Shown here: positions 1-5,041 of the stretch, in pieces
Layout: the number at the start of each line of letters is the position of its first letter
How positions within the stretch are numbered: position 1 is the stretch's first letter
Assembly (NCBI GenBank): GCA_016650355.1
Contig: JAENVX010000126.1
Span: 1 to 5,041, forward strand
DNA from: Bacteroidia bacterium
GTDB lineage: Bacteria > Bacteroidota > Bacteroidia > Cytophagales > Cyclobacteriaceae
Direction of reading: 5' to 3'
Length of the DNA: 5,041 bases
Notes under the pieces: generated by a model
Told to the model about the DNA's origin: nothing
Database searches by the model: none
Seen by the model: the letters and a program-made list of their open reading frames with translations, nothing else
Program-made: the position numbers and the translations under genes

Positions 1-665
1 ATGACTGCATCACTAACATCGGCAATGGTTGGTTGATGAATATTGCGCTGTATCAATGTGTCATGCAAGGCACCATACGTTGTGTTCAATTGATGATTTT
101 TATTGGTCAGACTTAAAGTAACACTTGAAATAAAATATTTTTCTTTTAATTCATGTTTGAAGATACTTTCACGGTATCCGAAGCAACATTCTTCATTGTT
201 AAAGTATTTTACATCACCAGTAACTACATGTATGCATTCAACTTTATCAACTACATTTTTGATCTCTACACCGTAGGCACCAATGTTTTGCATGGGTGCC
301 GCACCTACCGTACCCGGTATCAAGGATAGATTTTCAACACCACCCCAATTATTATTAACACAATGCATCACCAGGTCATGCCAATTTTCTCCGGCACCTG
401 ACTTTATCAGGACATGTGAGTCTGTTTCTTCTACTTTTTCAATTCCTTTGATTGCAATCTTCACAACAAGTCCCTCAAAATCATGTGTGAATAAGATATT
501 ACTGCCTCCGCCAAGAACTAAATGCTTCTCATTCTTAAAATATTCAGATTGAATAAGCTCTTGTAGCTGTTCAACGGAATCAATCTGAACAAAAAATCTG
601 GAATTGACATCGATTCCAAAGGTGTTGAAAGGTTGAAGGCTAATGTTTTTTTCTATTTTGATCAT
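1..665 (-). CDS. murB: UDP-N-acetylenolpyruvoylglucosamine reductase (MurB), type I, 3' end outside window
   Basis: This is the cytoplasmic FAD enzyme that reduces UDP-GlcNAc-enolpyruvate with NADPH to UDP-MurNAc, the second committed step of peptidoglycan precursor synthesis. I translated 221 codons from the ATG at 663-665; the frame stays open to the window edge. The N-terminus (QPFNTFGID, 11-19) matches the usual MurB opening. The FAD-binding part shows LGGGSNILF (51-59), AGENWHDLV (91-99) and a block at 115-134 containing IPGTVGAAP and QNIGAYGVE. FGYRESIFK (162-170) carries the conserved Tyr164-Arg165, equivalent to E. coli Tyr158/Arg159. The QNIGAYGVE and GYRESIFK blocks closely resemble E. 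coli, so this is a type I (long) MurB. About 120 C-terminal residues, including the proton-donating Ser and catalytic Glu, lie beyond position 1 and cannot be checked. There is no Shine-Dalgarno before the start. It is divergent from the lyase gene. Confidence 0.96.
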   Translation of the reverse strand, partial: MIKIEKNISLQPFNTFGIDVNSRFFVQIDSVEQLQELIQSEYFKNEKHLVLGGGSNILFTHDFEGLVVKIAIKGIEKVEETDSHVLIKSGAGENWHDLVMHCVNNNWGGVENLSLIPGTVGAAPMQNIGAYGVEIKNVVDKVECIHVVTGDVKYFNNEECCFGYRESIFKHELKEKYFISSVTLSLTNKNHQLNTTYGALHDTLIQRNIHQPTIADVSDAV

Positions 666-724
666 ATGAAAAGAAGACCAAGGAAGAAAAAACTGTTGAG
701 ATTATAAAATACAACGCTCTTATT

Positions 725-732
725 TATTTTTG
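725..732 (+). promoter_or_regulatory. Possible Bacteroidota -7 promoter element upstream of the lyase gene
   Basis: TATTTTTG fits the Bacteroidota -7 consensus TAnnTTTG exactly, and it is the only exact match I found on the plus strand of the 666-919 gap. The nearest upstream TTG (696-698) is 26 bases away, longer than the usual spacing of about 19-21, so the -33 half is poor. If used, transcription would start near 739 and leave a leader of about 180 bases containing the 788-831 hairpin. In AT-rich DNA a chance match is quite possible. Confidence 0.25.
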
Positions 733-787
733 AAAGAGCCAAGCCTTATACATGATGTCCTATACTCTGGCTAGTGTTAAGCGGAAA

Positions 788-831
788 ATTCCTTTTTAGC
801 TGATTAAGACAAATTACAACTAAAAGGGAAT
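788..831. repeat. 12-bp inverted repeat (hairpin) in the murB/lyase divergent intergenic gap
   Basis: The left arm ATTCCTTTTTAG (788-799) pairs along its full length with the right arm CTAAAAGGGAAT (820-831). One of the 12 pairs, 793 with 826, is a T:G wobble. The loop is 20 bases (800-819). Neither side has a proper T-tract: the minus strand continues with only a few Ts, and the plus strand has none. A classical terminator is therefore unlikely, and on the minus strand no gene within the gap would need one. It could be a leader structure of the lyase mRNA, an operator shared by the two divergent genes, or a structured small RNA. The pairing is directly visible; the role is unknown. Confidence 0.55.
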
Positions 832-919
832 ATGAAGTATAATGATGAAATTCCACAACTATTGTATGTATTTTTCCATAACCTTGAGTTACTATAATTT
901 TACTAATGCTTAAAACATC

Positions 920-1774
920 ATGAAGATCATCGAATGTCCACGCGATGCCATGCAAGGGTTGGGTGAATTTATCCCAACAGAAAAGAAAGCAGCCTATATT
1001 AATCAATTATTGAAAGTTGGATTTGATACAATTGATTTTGGCAGTTTTGTTTCACCAAAAGCAATTCCACAATTGCGGGACACGGCTGAAGTTTTAGGCC
1101 AGTTGGATTTATCAGCAGGAAAATCAAAACTCCTCACTATTGTTGCCAATACAAGAGGTGCTGCGGAGGCCAGTAAGTTTGAAGAAATTACGTATTTGGG
1201 TTTTCCACTTTCTATTTCGGAAACATTTCAGCAACGCAATACGAATAAATCTATTATAGAGGCGCTTAACTCCCTTGCAGAGATACAAGAGATATGCAAG
1301 AGGTCCAATAAAGTCTTGGTAACTTACATCAGCATGGGTTTTGGCAACCCCTATGGTGATTTATATAATATAGAAGTAGTAGGGAAATTTGTGGATATAT
1401 TGTCCACGCTCGAAGTAAGGATAATTTCTGTGGCGGATACCATTGGCGTTTCCACACCAGAGTTAATCCAATACATGTTTAGTAGCTTGACAAAACAATT
1501 TCCATCAATAGAATTTGGCGCACATTTGCATTCTGCACCTTCAACGGCAGATGAAAAAATTAAGGCGGCCTACAAGGCAGGCTGTCAACGATTTGATGGA
1601 GCAATCAAAGGCTATGGTGGTTGCCCTATGGCTGAAGATGAATTAGTAGGCAACTTAGCAACTGAAACAATCGTGACTTGGTTGGCTAGAAATGGTGAGT
1701 TACCGGATTTGAACATGGAAGAATTCCAAAACGCTATAGTGTTAGCAGATTCAATATTTCCGAACAATGGGTAG
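920..1774 (+). CDS. Hydroxymethylglutaryl-CoA lyase family protein (mvaB-like)
   Basis: This is a TIM-barrel pyruvate-carboxyltransferase-like enzyme (HMGL-like family) predicted to cleave HMG-CoA to acetyl-CoA and acetoacetate, the last step of leucine breakdown. It has 284 residues, close to the usual 290-310. The N-terminal CPRDAMQ (6-12) holds the conserved Arg8-Asp9. SFVSPKAIPQ (42-51) and ADTIGVSTPE (172-181) are family blocks. HLH (202-204) supplies the two metal-binding histidines, and GGCPMAEDELVGNLATE (233-249) is the lyase signature with active-site Cys235 and metal ligand Asn245. Compared with human HMGCL, the acid at Glu72 is Asp39, Glu37 corresponds to Ile4, and RDGLQ reads RDAMQ. 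The start is well fixed: an in-frame TAA at 911-913 sits just upstream and ATG 920 is the first start after it. No Shine-Dalgarno is visible. No other leucine-degradation gene is in the window. The family is certain; the exact acyl-CoA substrate is inferred. Confidence 0.93.
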   Translation: MKIIECPRDAMQGLGEFIPTEKKAAYINQLLKVGFDTIDFGSFVSPKAIPQLRDTAEVLGQLDLSAGKSKLLTIVANTRGAAEASKFEEITYLGFPLSISETFQQRNTNKSIIEALNSLAEIQEICKRSNKVLVTYISMGFGNPYGDLYNIEVVGKFVDILSTLEVRIISVADTIGVSTPELIQYMFSSLTKQFPSIEFGAHLHSAPSTADEKIKAAYKAGCQRFDGAIKGYGGCPMAEDELVGNLATETIVTWLARNGELPDLNMEEFQNAIVLADSIFPNNG

Positions 1775-1775
1775 G

Positions 1776-1799
1776 TCCGTATCCAAATCTATTTACGGA
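1776..1799 (+). terminator. Possible hairpin terminator between convergent lyase and dprA genes
   Basis: TCCGTA (1776-1781) and TACGGA (1794-1799) form a perfect 6-bp stem with a 12-base loop. It starts 2 bases after the lyase stop and covers the dprA stop codon (1789-1791). On the plus strand it is followed by an AT-rich stretch with several Ts (TTAAATAGTTT); on the minus strand there is no T-run. It may therefore end lyase transcription within the 3' end of dprA. The stem is short and the loop large, so this is a weak call. Confidence 0.4.
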
Positions 1800-2901
1800 G
1801 CTTAAATAGTTTCCCGGGTAATGACTGCACAATATTTTTGAATTCAAGATTCAACAACAAAGAGGCAAGCATACTTGGTGAAATGGAAGTTTGCCAACTA
1901 AGTTCATCGATCATCATTGGAGCGTTTTTTTCAAGTAGTAGTCCAATTACTTTTTGTTCATCAGGTTCGAACTGATTCAAATCCAAAGGAATAACTACTT
2001 CTTTTTTTAGTGATGTGTTTTCCGTACTCCAATTCATTATGTATTCAATGTCTTTGACAGAAGTAAGCAGGTTCGCTTTATTGATTTTGATAAGTTTATT
2101 GCATCCATCCGAATAGGTTTGTCCAATACTTCCAGGAAAGGCAAAGACGTCTTTGTTGTAGCTGTTTGCTATCTCAGCGGTTATTAAGGCTCCACCTTTT
2201 TCAGCGGCTTCTACAACAACTAATGCATCGCACATACCCGCGATGATTCTATTCCTTGCCGGGAAGTTATGTGCATCTGGTTTTGTTCCAAAGGAGTTTT
2301 CTGTAAGAAGTCCACCATGTTCCAACATTTTTTTGGCCGTTTCTTTATGTGCGGCCGGATAGATGACATCTATGCCACTGCCCAGTACACCCAACGTTGG
2401 AAGGTTATATTTCACGGATTGCTTGTGTGCATGAATATCTATACCGTAAGCCAGTCCGCTAACAATAAAAGGCGAATGGGGCACCAGATCCTCAATCAAT
2501 TTCTCAACCATTTCTTTCCCATAGGAAGTGGCTTGCCTTGTGCCAACAATGCCGATGGTTTTGGGATGGTTTAGATTTGCATTGCCTTTAAAGTAGAGTA
2601 GGGATGGAGCATCCTCAATACTCTTTAAACGTGAGGGATATTTCTTGTCGGTGAAGAAAAGAATTTCAACGTCCTCTGCCTCCGCTTTTTTATATTCTTT
2701 TTCAGCTTTGTGAAACATATTTCCAGTTTTAATGGCCCCGGCTGAGACGGCTCCAATACCAGGCACCTTTAATAGTTTTCCCTTTGGAGTTTTAAAAACT
2801 TGGTCGGCTGAACCACAGTAGCTAACTAATTGCTTAACCAGGTAATCGCCAATACCCGGTGTGAGGTGCAGTGCGAGAAATGATAATCGTTCCTGATCCA
2901 T
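1789..2901 (-). CDS. dprA: DNA-processing protein DprA (Smf)
   Basis: DprA is a cytoplasmic protein that binds incoming single-stranded DNA during natural transformation and loads RecA; it is also widespread in species not known to be competent. The 370 residues give the full architecture. An N-terminal helix-hairpin-helix region has LTPGIGDYLV (13-22) and VPGIGAVSAGAI (46-57). The Rossmann-like core (about 80-288) has GIVGTRQATSYG (117-128), VSGLAYGIDIHAHK (147-160), LGSGIDVIYPAAH (173-185), FPARNRIIAG (213-222) and EKGGALITAEIA (234-245). A C-terminal winged-helix segment (about 311-368) is present, as in long DprA forms. The ATG at 2899-2901 puts the helix-hairpin-helix region where the family expects it; there is no Shine-Dalgarno. 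It lies 103 bases downstream of the MerR-like gene on the same strand, with a hairpin between them, and converges on the lyase gene. No other competence gene is in view. Confidence 0.96.
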   Translation of the reverse strand: MDQERLSFLALHLTPGIGDYLVKQLVSYCGSADQVFKTPKGKLLKVPGIGAVSAGAIKTGNMFHKAEKEYKKAEAEDVEILFFTDKKYPSRLKSIEDAPSLLYFKGNANLNHPKTIGIVGTRQATSYGKEMVEKLIEDLVPHSPFIVSGLAYGIDIHAHKQSVKYNLPTLGVLGSGIDVIYPAAHKETAKKMLEHGGLLTENSFGTKPDAHNFPARNRIIAGMCDALVVVEAAEKGGALITAEIANSYNKDVFAFPGSIGQTYSDGCNKLIKINKANLLTSVKDIEYIMNWSTENTSLKKEVVIPLDLNQFEPDEQKVIGLLLEKNAPMMIDELSWQTSISPSMLASLLLNLEFKNIVQSLPGKLFKLRK

Positions 2902-2915
2902 GTAGTAATATGCAA

Positions 2916-2930
2916 AGCTGTTTATCAGCT
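2916..2930 (-). other. Small inverted repeat in the dprA leader
   Basis: AGCTG (2916-2920) and CAGCT (2926-2930) form a 5-bp stem with a 5-base loop, ending 15 bases before the dprA start codon. On the minus strand it is followed by TTTGCATATTACTAC and then the ATG. It could be a small leader hairpin affecting dprA translation, but a stem this short is close to what chance produces. Confidence 0.2.
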
Positions 2931-2952
2931 GGCGAGTCAGAAAATTAACAAA

Positions 2953-2993
2953 TTTGAAAATGATGAGGCATAAGACCTAATCAAATTTTCAAA
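2953..2993 (-). terminator. Possible terminator after the MerR-like gene
   Basis: TTTGAAAA (2953-2960) pairs perfectly with TTTTCAAA (2986-2993). After a 2-base bulge the stem continues with 4 more pairs, one mismatch and 3 pairs, around a 7-base loop (2969-2975). On the minus strand it begins 11 bases after the merR stop and is followed by TTTGTTAATTTT, a modest T-rich tail. It would separate merR and dprA transcripts. The stem is GC-poor and the tail interrupted, so it may be leaky and allow read-through into dprA. Confidence 0.42.
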
Positions 2994-3004
2994 CTAAAAA
3001 CTCA

Positions 3005-3346
3005 TTAATTGTGTAGTTTTTCGCGTACTTCTACCAGGAATTGGCGGACACGCTTGAGAGAATCTAACAGGTTCATTTTGTCAGTTACATCCTGTGTATC
3101 GTTTTTCAGCATTTCTTTCGCTCCCTGGAGAGTAAAGCCCTTTTCTTTTACCAGATGGTAAATGGTACGAACGCTGTCGATGTCTTCTTTGGTGAACTGG
3201 CGGTTACCCTTGCGGTTCTTTTTTGGCTGGATAAGATCAAATTCGGATTCCCAGAAACGGATAAGAGATGGTGCTACGCTAAACATCTCGGCTACTTCAC
3301 CGATTGAGTAATATAACTTTTCAATTTCCTTTTCTTTATACGCCAT
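3005..3346 (-). CDS. Small MerR-family transcriptional regulator without effector domain
   Basis: This 113-residue DNA-binding protein has a MerR-type winged helix-turn-helix. The recognition region is IGEVAEMFSVAPSLIRFWE (15-33), the wing includes KNRKGNRQF (43-51), and the second helical pair covers about 53-80 (KEKGFTLQGAKEML). The tail (about 87-112) looks like the usual dimerising helix of MerR proteins. No cysteine or ligand-binding domain follows it, so metal or drug sensing cannot be read from the sequence. MerR proteins bind DNA as dimers and usually act on promoters with a long spacer; the target here is unknown. Small stand-alone MerR genes of this type are common in Bacteroidota chromosomes, from memory often near M23 peptidase genes. 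The ATG at 3344-3346 lacks a Shine-Dalgarno. A promoter-like motif and a palindrome lie upstream, which makes self-regulation possible. Confidence 0.9.
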   Translation of the reverse strand: MAYKEKEIEKLYYSIGEVAEMFSVAPSLIRFWESEFDLIQPKKNRKGNRQFTKEDIDSVRTIYHLVKEKGFTLQGAKEMLKNDTQDVTDKMNLLDSLKRVRQFLVEVREKLHN

Positions 3347-3361
3347 GAGGGAAGAGAACTG

Positions 3362-3374
3362 TGCAATTATTGCA
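3362..3374. promoter_or_regulatory. 13-base palindrome in the merR leader, candidate operator
   Basis: TGCAAT-T-ATTGCA is a perfect 6+1+6 dyad located 16 bases upstream of the merR start codon and downstream of the predicted transcription start. Related half-site words occur nearby (TGCAAC at 3371, TGCAAAG at 3394, GCAATG at 3422). A dyad suits a dimeric regulator such as the adjacent MerR protein, which would make it an autoregulatory roadblock site. This is inference: MerR proteins more often bind inside the promoter spacer, and nothing here proves binding. Confidence 0.35.
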
Positions 3375-3395
3375 ACTTGCTAAAACGAACTTATG

Positions 3396-3425
3396 CAAAG
3401 TAATAATTCTTTACACTTCACGCAA
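3396..3425 (-). promoter_or_regulatory. Candidate Bacteroidota-type promoter for the MerR-like gene
   Basis: Read on the minus strand, TTG (3425-3423) is followed after 19 bases by TTACTTTG (3403-3396). This matches the Bacteroidota -33 TTG / -7 TAnnTTTG pattern with one mismatch and a normal spacer. Transcription would begin near 3389, giving a leader of about 45 bases. It supports an own promoter for merR rather than dependence on read-through from the capA-like gene. Confidence 0.42.
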
Positions 3426-3461
3426 TGATGTTAAATGTTTTTAATCTACAAGCTGTCAACA

Positions 3462-4505
3462 TTAGTTTGTGGATTTTTTTATCCAGCCATCGTCATCAAT
3501 AGTCATCATAACTTCCGGGAAATCCTCTTTTGTTAACTCCTGAATGCGTTTAATCACTTTTTTTTGAGGATCAATGTGAACAGCCGATCGGTTGGTCTGA
3601 TAGGTAGGCGTAATATGTGCCTTAAGAAAAATTCCATTTGGGTCGGTATAGACTTTAATAATAGGGGCAAGGCCATTTACCCCGGAGACATTGATTCCAC
3701 CATAGGTGGAGAAATTTCCAAGACTATAAGCGATAAACCGATTCTGATAAATCTCTACAGCACGTGTTACATGAGGGCCATGTCCAAATATAACATCAGC
3801 GCCTGCATCAATGAGTGTATGTGCAAATAGATATACATCTCCTCGGTTTTCTCCGTAAAAAATTTCCTCAGTGCGAGGCACATGCTGATATGATGCTCCT
3901 TCAGCGCCTCCATGAAATGAAACGATAACGATGTCACTTATTGAGTCAAGGTGCGCCACAATTTCTTTGGCTCCTTTTAGATCATTAATATCTACACAGC
4001 CTGAATTTGGGGCAAATGCAGCAAAACCATATTTAATACTGTCTTTTTCAAAGACGATTGATTTATTTGACAACTGACCCGCATGGTGTATACCAACATC
4101 GACTAAAGATTTCATACTACGTTGCCTTCCAGCCTCACCGAAATCTCCCGCATGGTTGTTTGCAAGGCTCATCACATCAAAACCAGCATTGACCAGGTTC
4201 TGCACATACCGTTCGGGGCTTCGAAATACGTAGCATACTTTAGGATCACGGCATGTTTTAGGTGTTCCACCTTCATCCAGCAGCACACCTTCAAGGTTGC
4301 CCATTGTAACGTCCGCATTCATTAAGATATCCTGCACTTCCTTTAATAGAAATTGACCATCATTTGGTGGTAGCCCTGAATGGTCTGGATAGTTGCTGCC
4401 CATCATCATATCCCCAACACCAATTAGGGTAACCGTGTCCCTTTTCTGGGCATGAGAAGTAAGGATAGAGAAAGAAATCAGCAGCAATGCAGCGAATCGA
4501 ATCAT
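3462..4505 (-). CDS. Secreted CapA-family protein (PGA_cap metallophosphatase fold)
   Basis: The family (CapA/PgsA-like, Pfam PGA_cap) is named for Bacillus poly-gamma-glutamate capsule synthesis and has a calcineurin-like metallophosphatase fold. I chose the ATG at 4503-4505 (347 residues), which gives a clean signal peptide: MIR, a hydrophobic stretch and a likely cut after SHA (about 19), so the protein is probably exported to the periplasm. A TTG at 4524-4526 could add seven residues. Numbered from the ATG, family blocks are GVGDMMMG with Asp32 (29-36), GNLEG (69-73), SLANNHAGDFG (113-123), SFHGGAEG (196-203), GADVIFGHGPHV (235-246) and YSLGNF (260-265); the Asp, Asn and His positions are the expected metal-site residues. 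Three cysteines (85, 91, 170) in an exported protein may allow a disulfide. The capB/capC polymerase genes are absent from the window, so a capsule role is not supported. A cell-envelope role is a reasonable guess. Confidence 0.9.
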   Translation of the reverse strand: MIRFAALLLISFSILTSHAQKRDTVTLIGVGDMMMGSNYPDHSGLPPNDGQFLLKEVQDILMNADVTMGNLEGVLLDEGGTPKTCRDPKVCYVFRSPERYVQNLVNAGFDVMSLANNHAGDFGEAGRQRSMKSLVDVGIHHAGQLSNKSIVFEKDSIKYGFAAFAPNSGCVDINDLKGAKEIVAHLDSISDIVIVSFHGGAEGASYQHVPRTEEIFYGENRGDVYLFAHTLIDAGADVIFGHGPHVTRAVEIYQNRFIAYSLGNFSTYGGINVSGVNGLAPIIKVYTDPNGIFLKAHITPTYQTNRSAVHIDPQKKVIKRIQELTKEDFPEVMMTIDDDGWIKKSTN

Positions 4506-4606
4506 AGATTTAAATTGATGCTGCAAAGAAATAGAATTATTGATTCAAGCTTTGAAAACTAAGCACGAAAACAATTGTTAATTATGAAAACGGCCGGGAT
4601 ATAATT

Positions 4607-5041
4607 TTAATCTAAAGAAATAGTCTCACGGCTACCGACCTCAATCAGTTTTTCATACTCCTTGTTACTTAAATCGCGTTGGAAGAAGTTGATAGGGTTG
4701 ATTTGAATACCATCATAAAGGACTTCATAATGGAGGTGATCACTAACCGATAATCCTGAGTTTCCAACATATCCAATAACCTGGCCACGCTTAACTTTTT
4801 CACCTCTCGCAACTATGAACTGGCTTAAGTGAGCATAGCGCGTTTGAAAATTATACCCATGATTAAGATAAACAACCTGACCATATGATATTGAATGTTC
4901 AGCATATTCAACTTTACCATCACCTGTCGCATATACAGGAGAACCTTTTGGTGCTGTGAAGTCCAGACCCTTGTGTGGCCTAACGAAACCCAAAAGTGGA
5001 TGGAAACGCATCCCAAAAGATGTATGTAGGTGCATCAGATC
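4607..5041 (-). CDS. M23 family metallopeptidase (LytM domain), 5' end outside window
   Basis: This is the C-terminal catalytic domain of a zinc endopeptidase that cuts peptide cross-links in peptidoglycan, expected to act in the periplasm. The frame is open to the right edge, so the true start, and the membrane anchor and coiled coil usual in such proteins, lie outside. The ATG at 5033-5035 is internal: the domain is already under way, and codons for Asp-Leu precede it. Counting from that Met, FGMRFHPLLG (7-16) is the family's opening loop and HKGLDF (21-26) gives zinc ligands His21 and Asp25. YAHL (67-70) holds catalytic-site His69, and HLHYEV (100-105) holds catalytic His100 and zinc ligand His102. 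All key residues are present, so it should be active and not a degenerate LytM activator. The tail after NPINFF (113-118) is short. It lies 101 bases upstream of the CapA-like gene on the same strand. Confidence 0.94.
   Translation of the reverse strand, partial: DLMHLHTSFGMRFHPLLGFVRPHKGLDFTAPKGSPVYATGDGKVEYAEHSISYGQVVYLNHGYNFQTRYAHLSQFIVARGEKVKRGQVIGYVGNSGLSVSDHLHYEVLYDGIQINPINFFQRDLSNKEYEKLIEVGSRETISLD

Noticed and set aside
283..552. Plus-strand open frame of 89 codons
   Set aside because: It lies entirely antisense to murB, whose reading frame and motifs are clear.
752..799. Fifteen-codon frame (MMSYTLASVKRKIPF) whose stop lies in the left arm of the 788-831 hairpin, resembling a leader peptide
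   Set aside because: Frames this short are common by chance, there is no ribosome-binding signal, and it is not enriched in leucine or any amino acid that would suggest attenuation.
838..843. TATAAT upstream of the lyase, resembling an E. coli -10 box
   Set aside because: No matching -35 box, and Bacteroidota primary sigma factors use a different consensus; the word is common in AT-rich DNA.
746..1006. Open frame of 86 codons on the minus strand between murB and the lyase
   Set aside because: It overlaps the start of the well-supported lyase gene in antisense, resembles no family I know, and the rest lies in AT-rich intergenic DNA.
2269..2574. Plus-strand open frame of 101 codons
   Set aside because: It is antisense to the conserved core of dprA and has no recognisable domain.
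3431..3444. TTAAA-TGTT-TTTAA hairpin after the CapA-like stop, as a possible terminator
   Set aside because: The stem is only five A:T pairs without a clean T-tract, too weak to call.
3564..4325. Two plus-strand open frames (3564-3830 and 4122-4325)
   Set aside because: Both are antisense to the CapA-like gene and show no family features.
4570..4579. Ten-base palindrome AACAATTGTT, and three GAAAAC words (4554, 4567, 4586), between the M23 and CapA-like genes
   Set aside because: AT-rich palindromes and short words at this density are expected by chance in a 101-base gap; the unequal spacing gives no array.
4825..5016. Minus-strand open frame of 63 codons
   Set aside because: It is a frame-shifted shadow of the M23 peptidase domain.

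Overview
The window is an ordinary piece of bacterial chromosome, most likely from the Bacteroidota. The protein sequences resemble Bacteroidota family members. None of the readable starts has a Shine-Dalgarno sequence. The promoter-like motifs follow the TTG / TAnnTTTG pattern of that phylum, and the DNA is AT-rich with AT-rich intergenic gaps. A Cytophagales-like member is my guess, but the sequence does not settle it.

Layout: positions 1-665 (minus) hold the N-terminal two thirds of murB, for cytoplasmic peptidoglycan precursor synthesis, running off the left edge. A 254-base divergent gap (666-919) carries a strong 12-bp inverted repeat. A 284-residue HMG-CoA lyase family enzyme follows at 920-1774 (plus). 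It converges with dprA (1789-2901, minus), leaving only 14 bases between the stop codons, and a 6-bp-stem hairpin lies across that gap. Upstream of dprA on the same strand are a small MerR-type regulator (3005-3346), a secreted CapA-family metallophosphatase-fold protein (3462-4505, start revised to an ATG) and the C-terminal catalytic domain of an M23 peptidase (4607-5041), which runs off the right edge.

The four minus-strand genes M23, capA-like, merR-like and dprA are co-directional, but the gaps of about 100 bases, a promoter-like motif before merR and a hairpin after it suggest at least partly separate transcription units. Two genes touch the cell wall directly (murB, M23), and the CapA-like protein is probably exported. 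DprA handles incoming single-stranded DNA in transformation, and the lyase belongs to leucine/ketone-body carbon metabolism. I see no mobile element, CRISPR array, tRNA, rRNA, or defence or toxin cassette. I find no convincing new multi-gene system. The points most worth a second look are the intergenic inverted repeat at 788-831, the 13-base palindrome in the merR leader, and the substituted active-site positions in the lyase.
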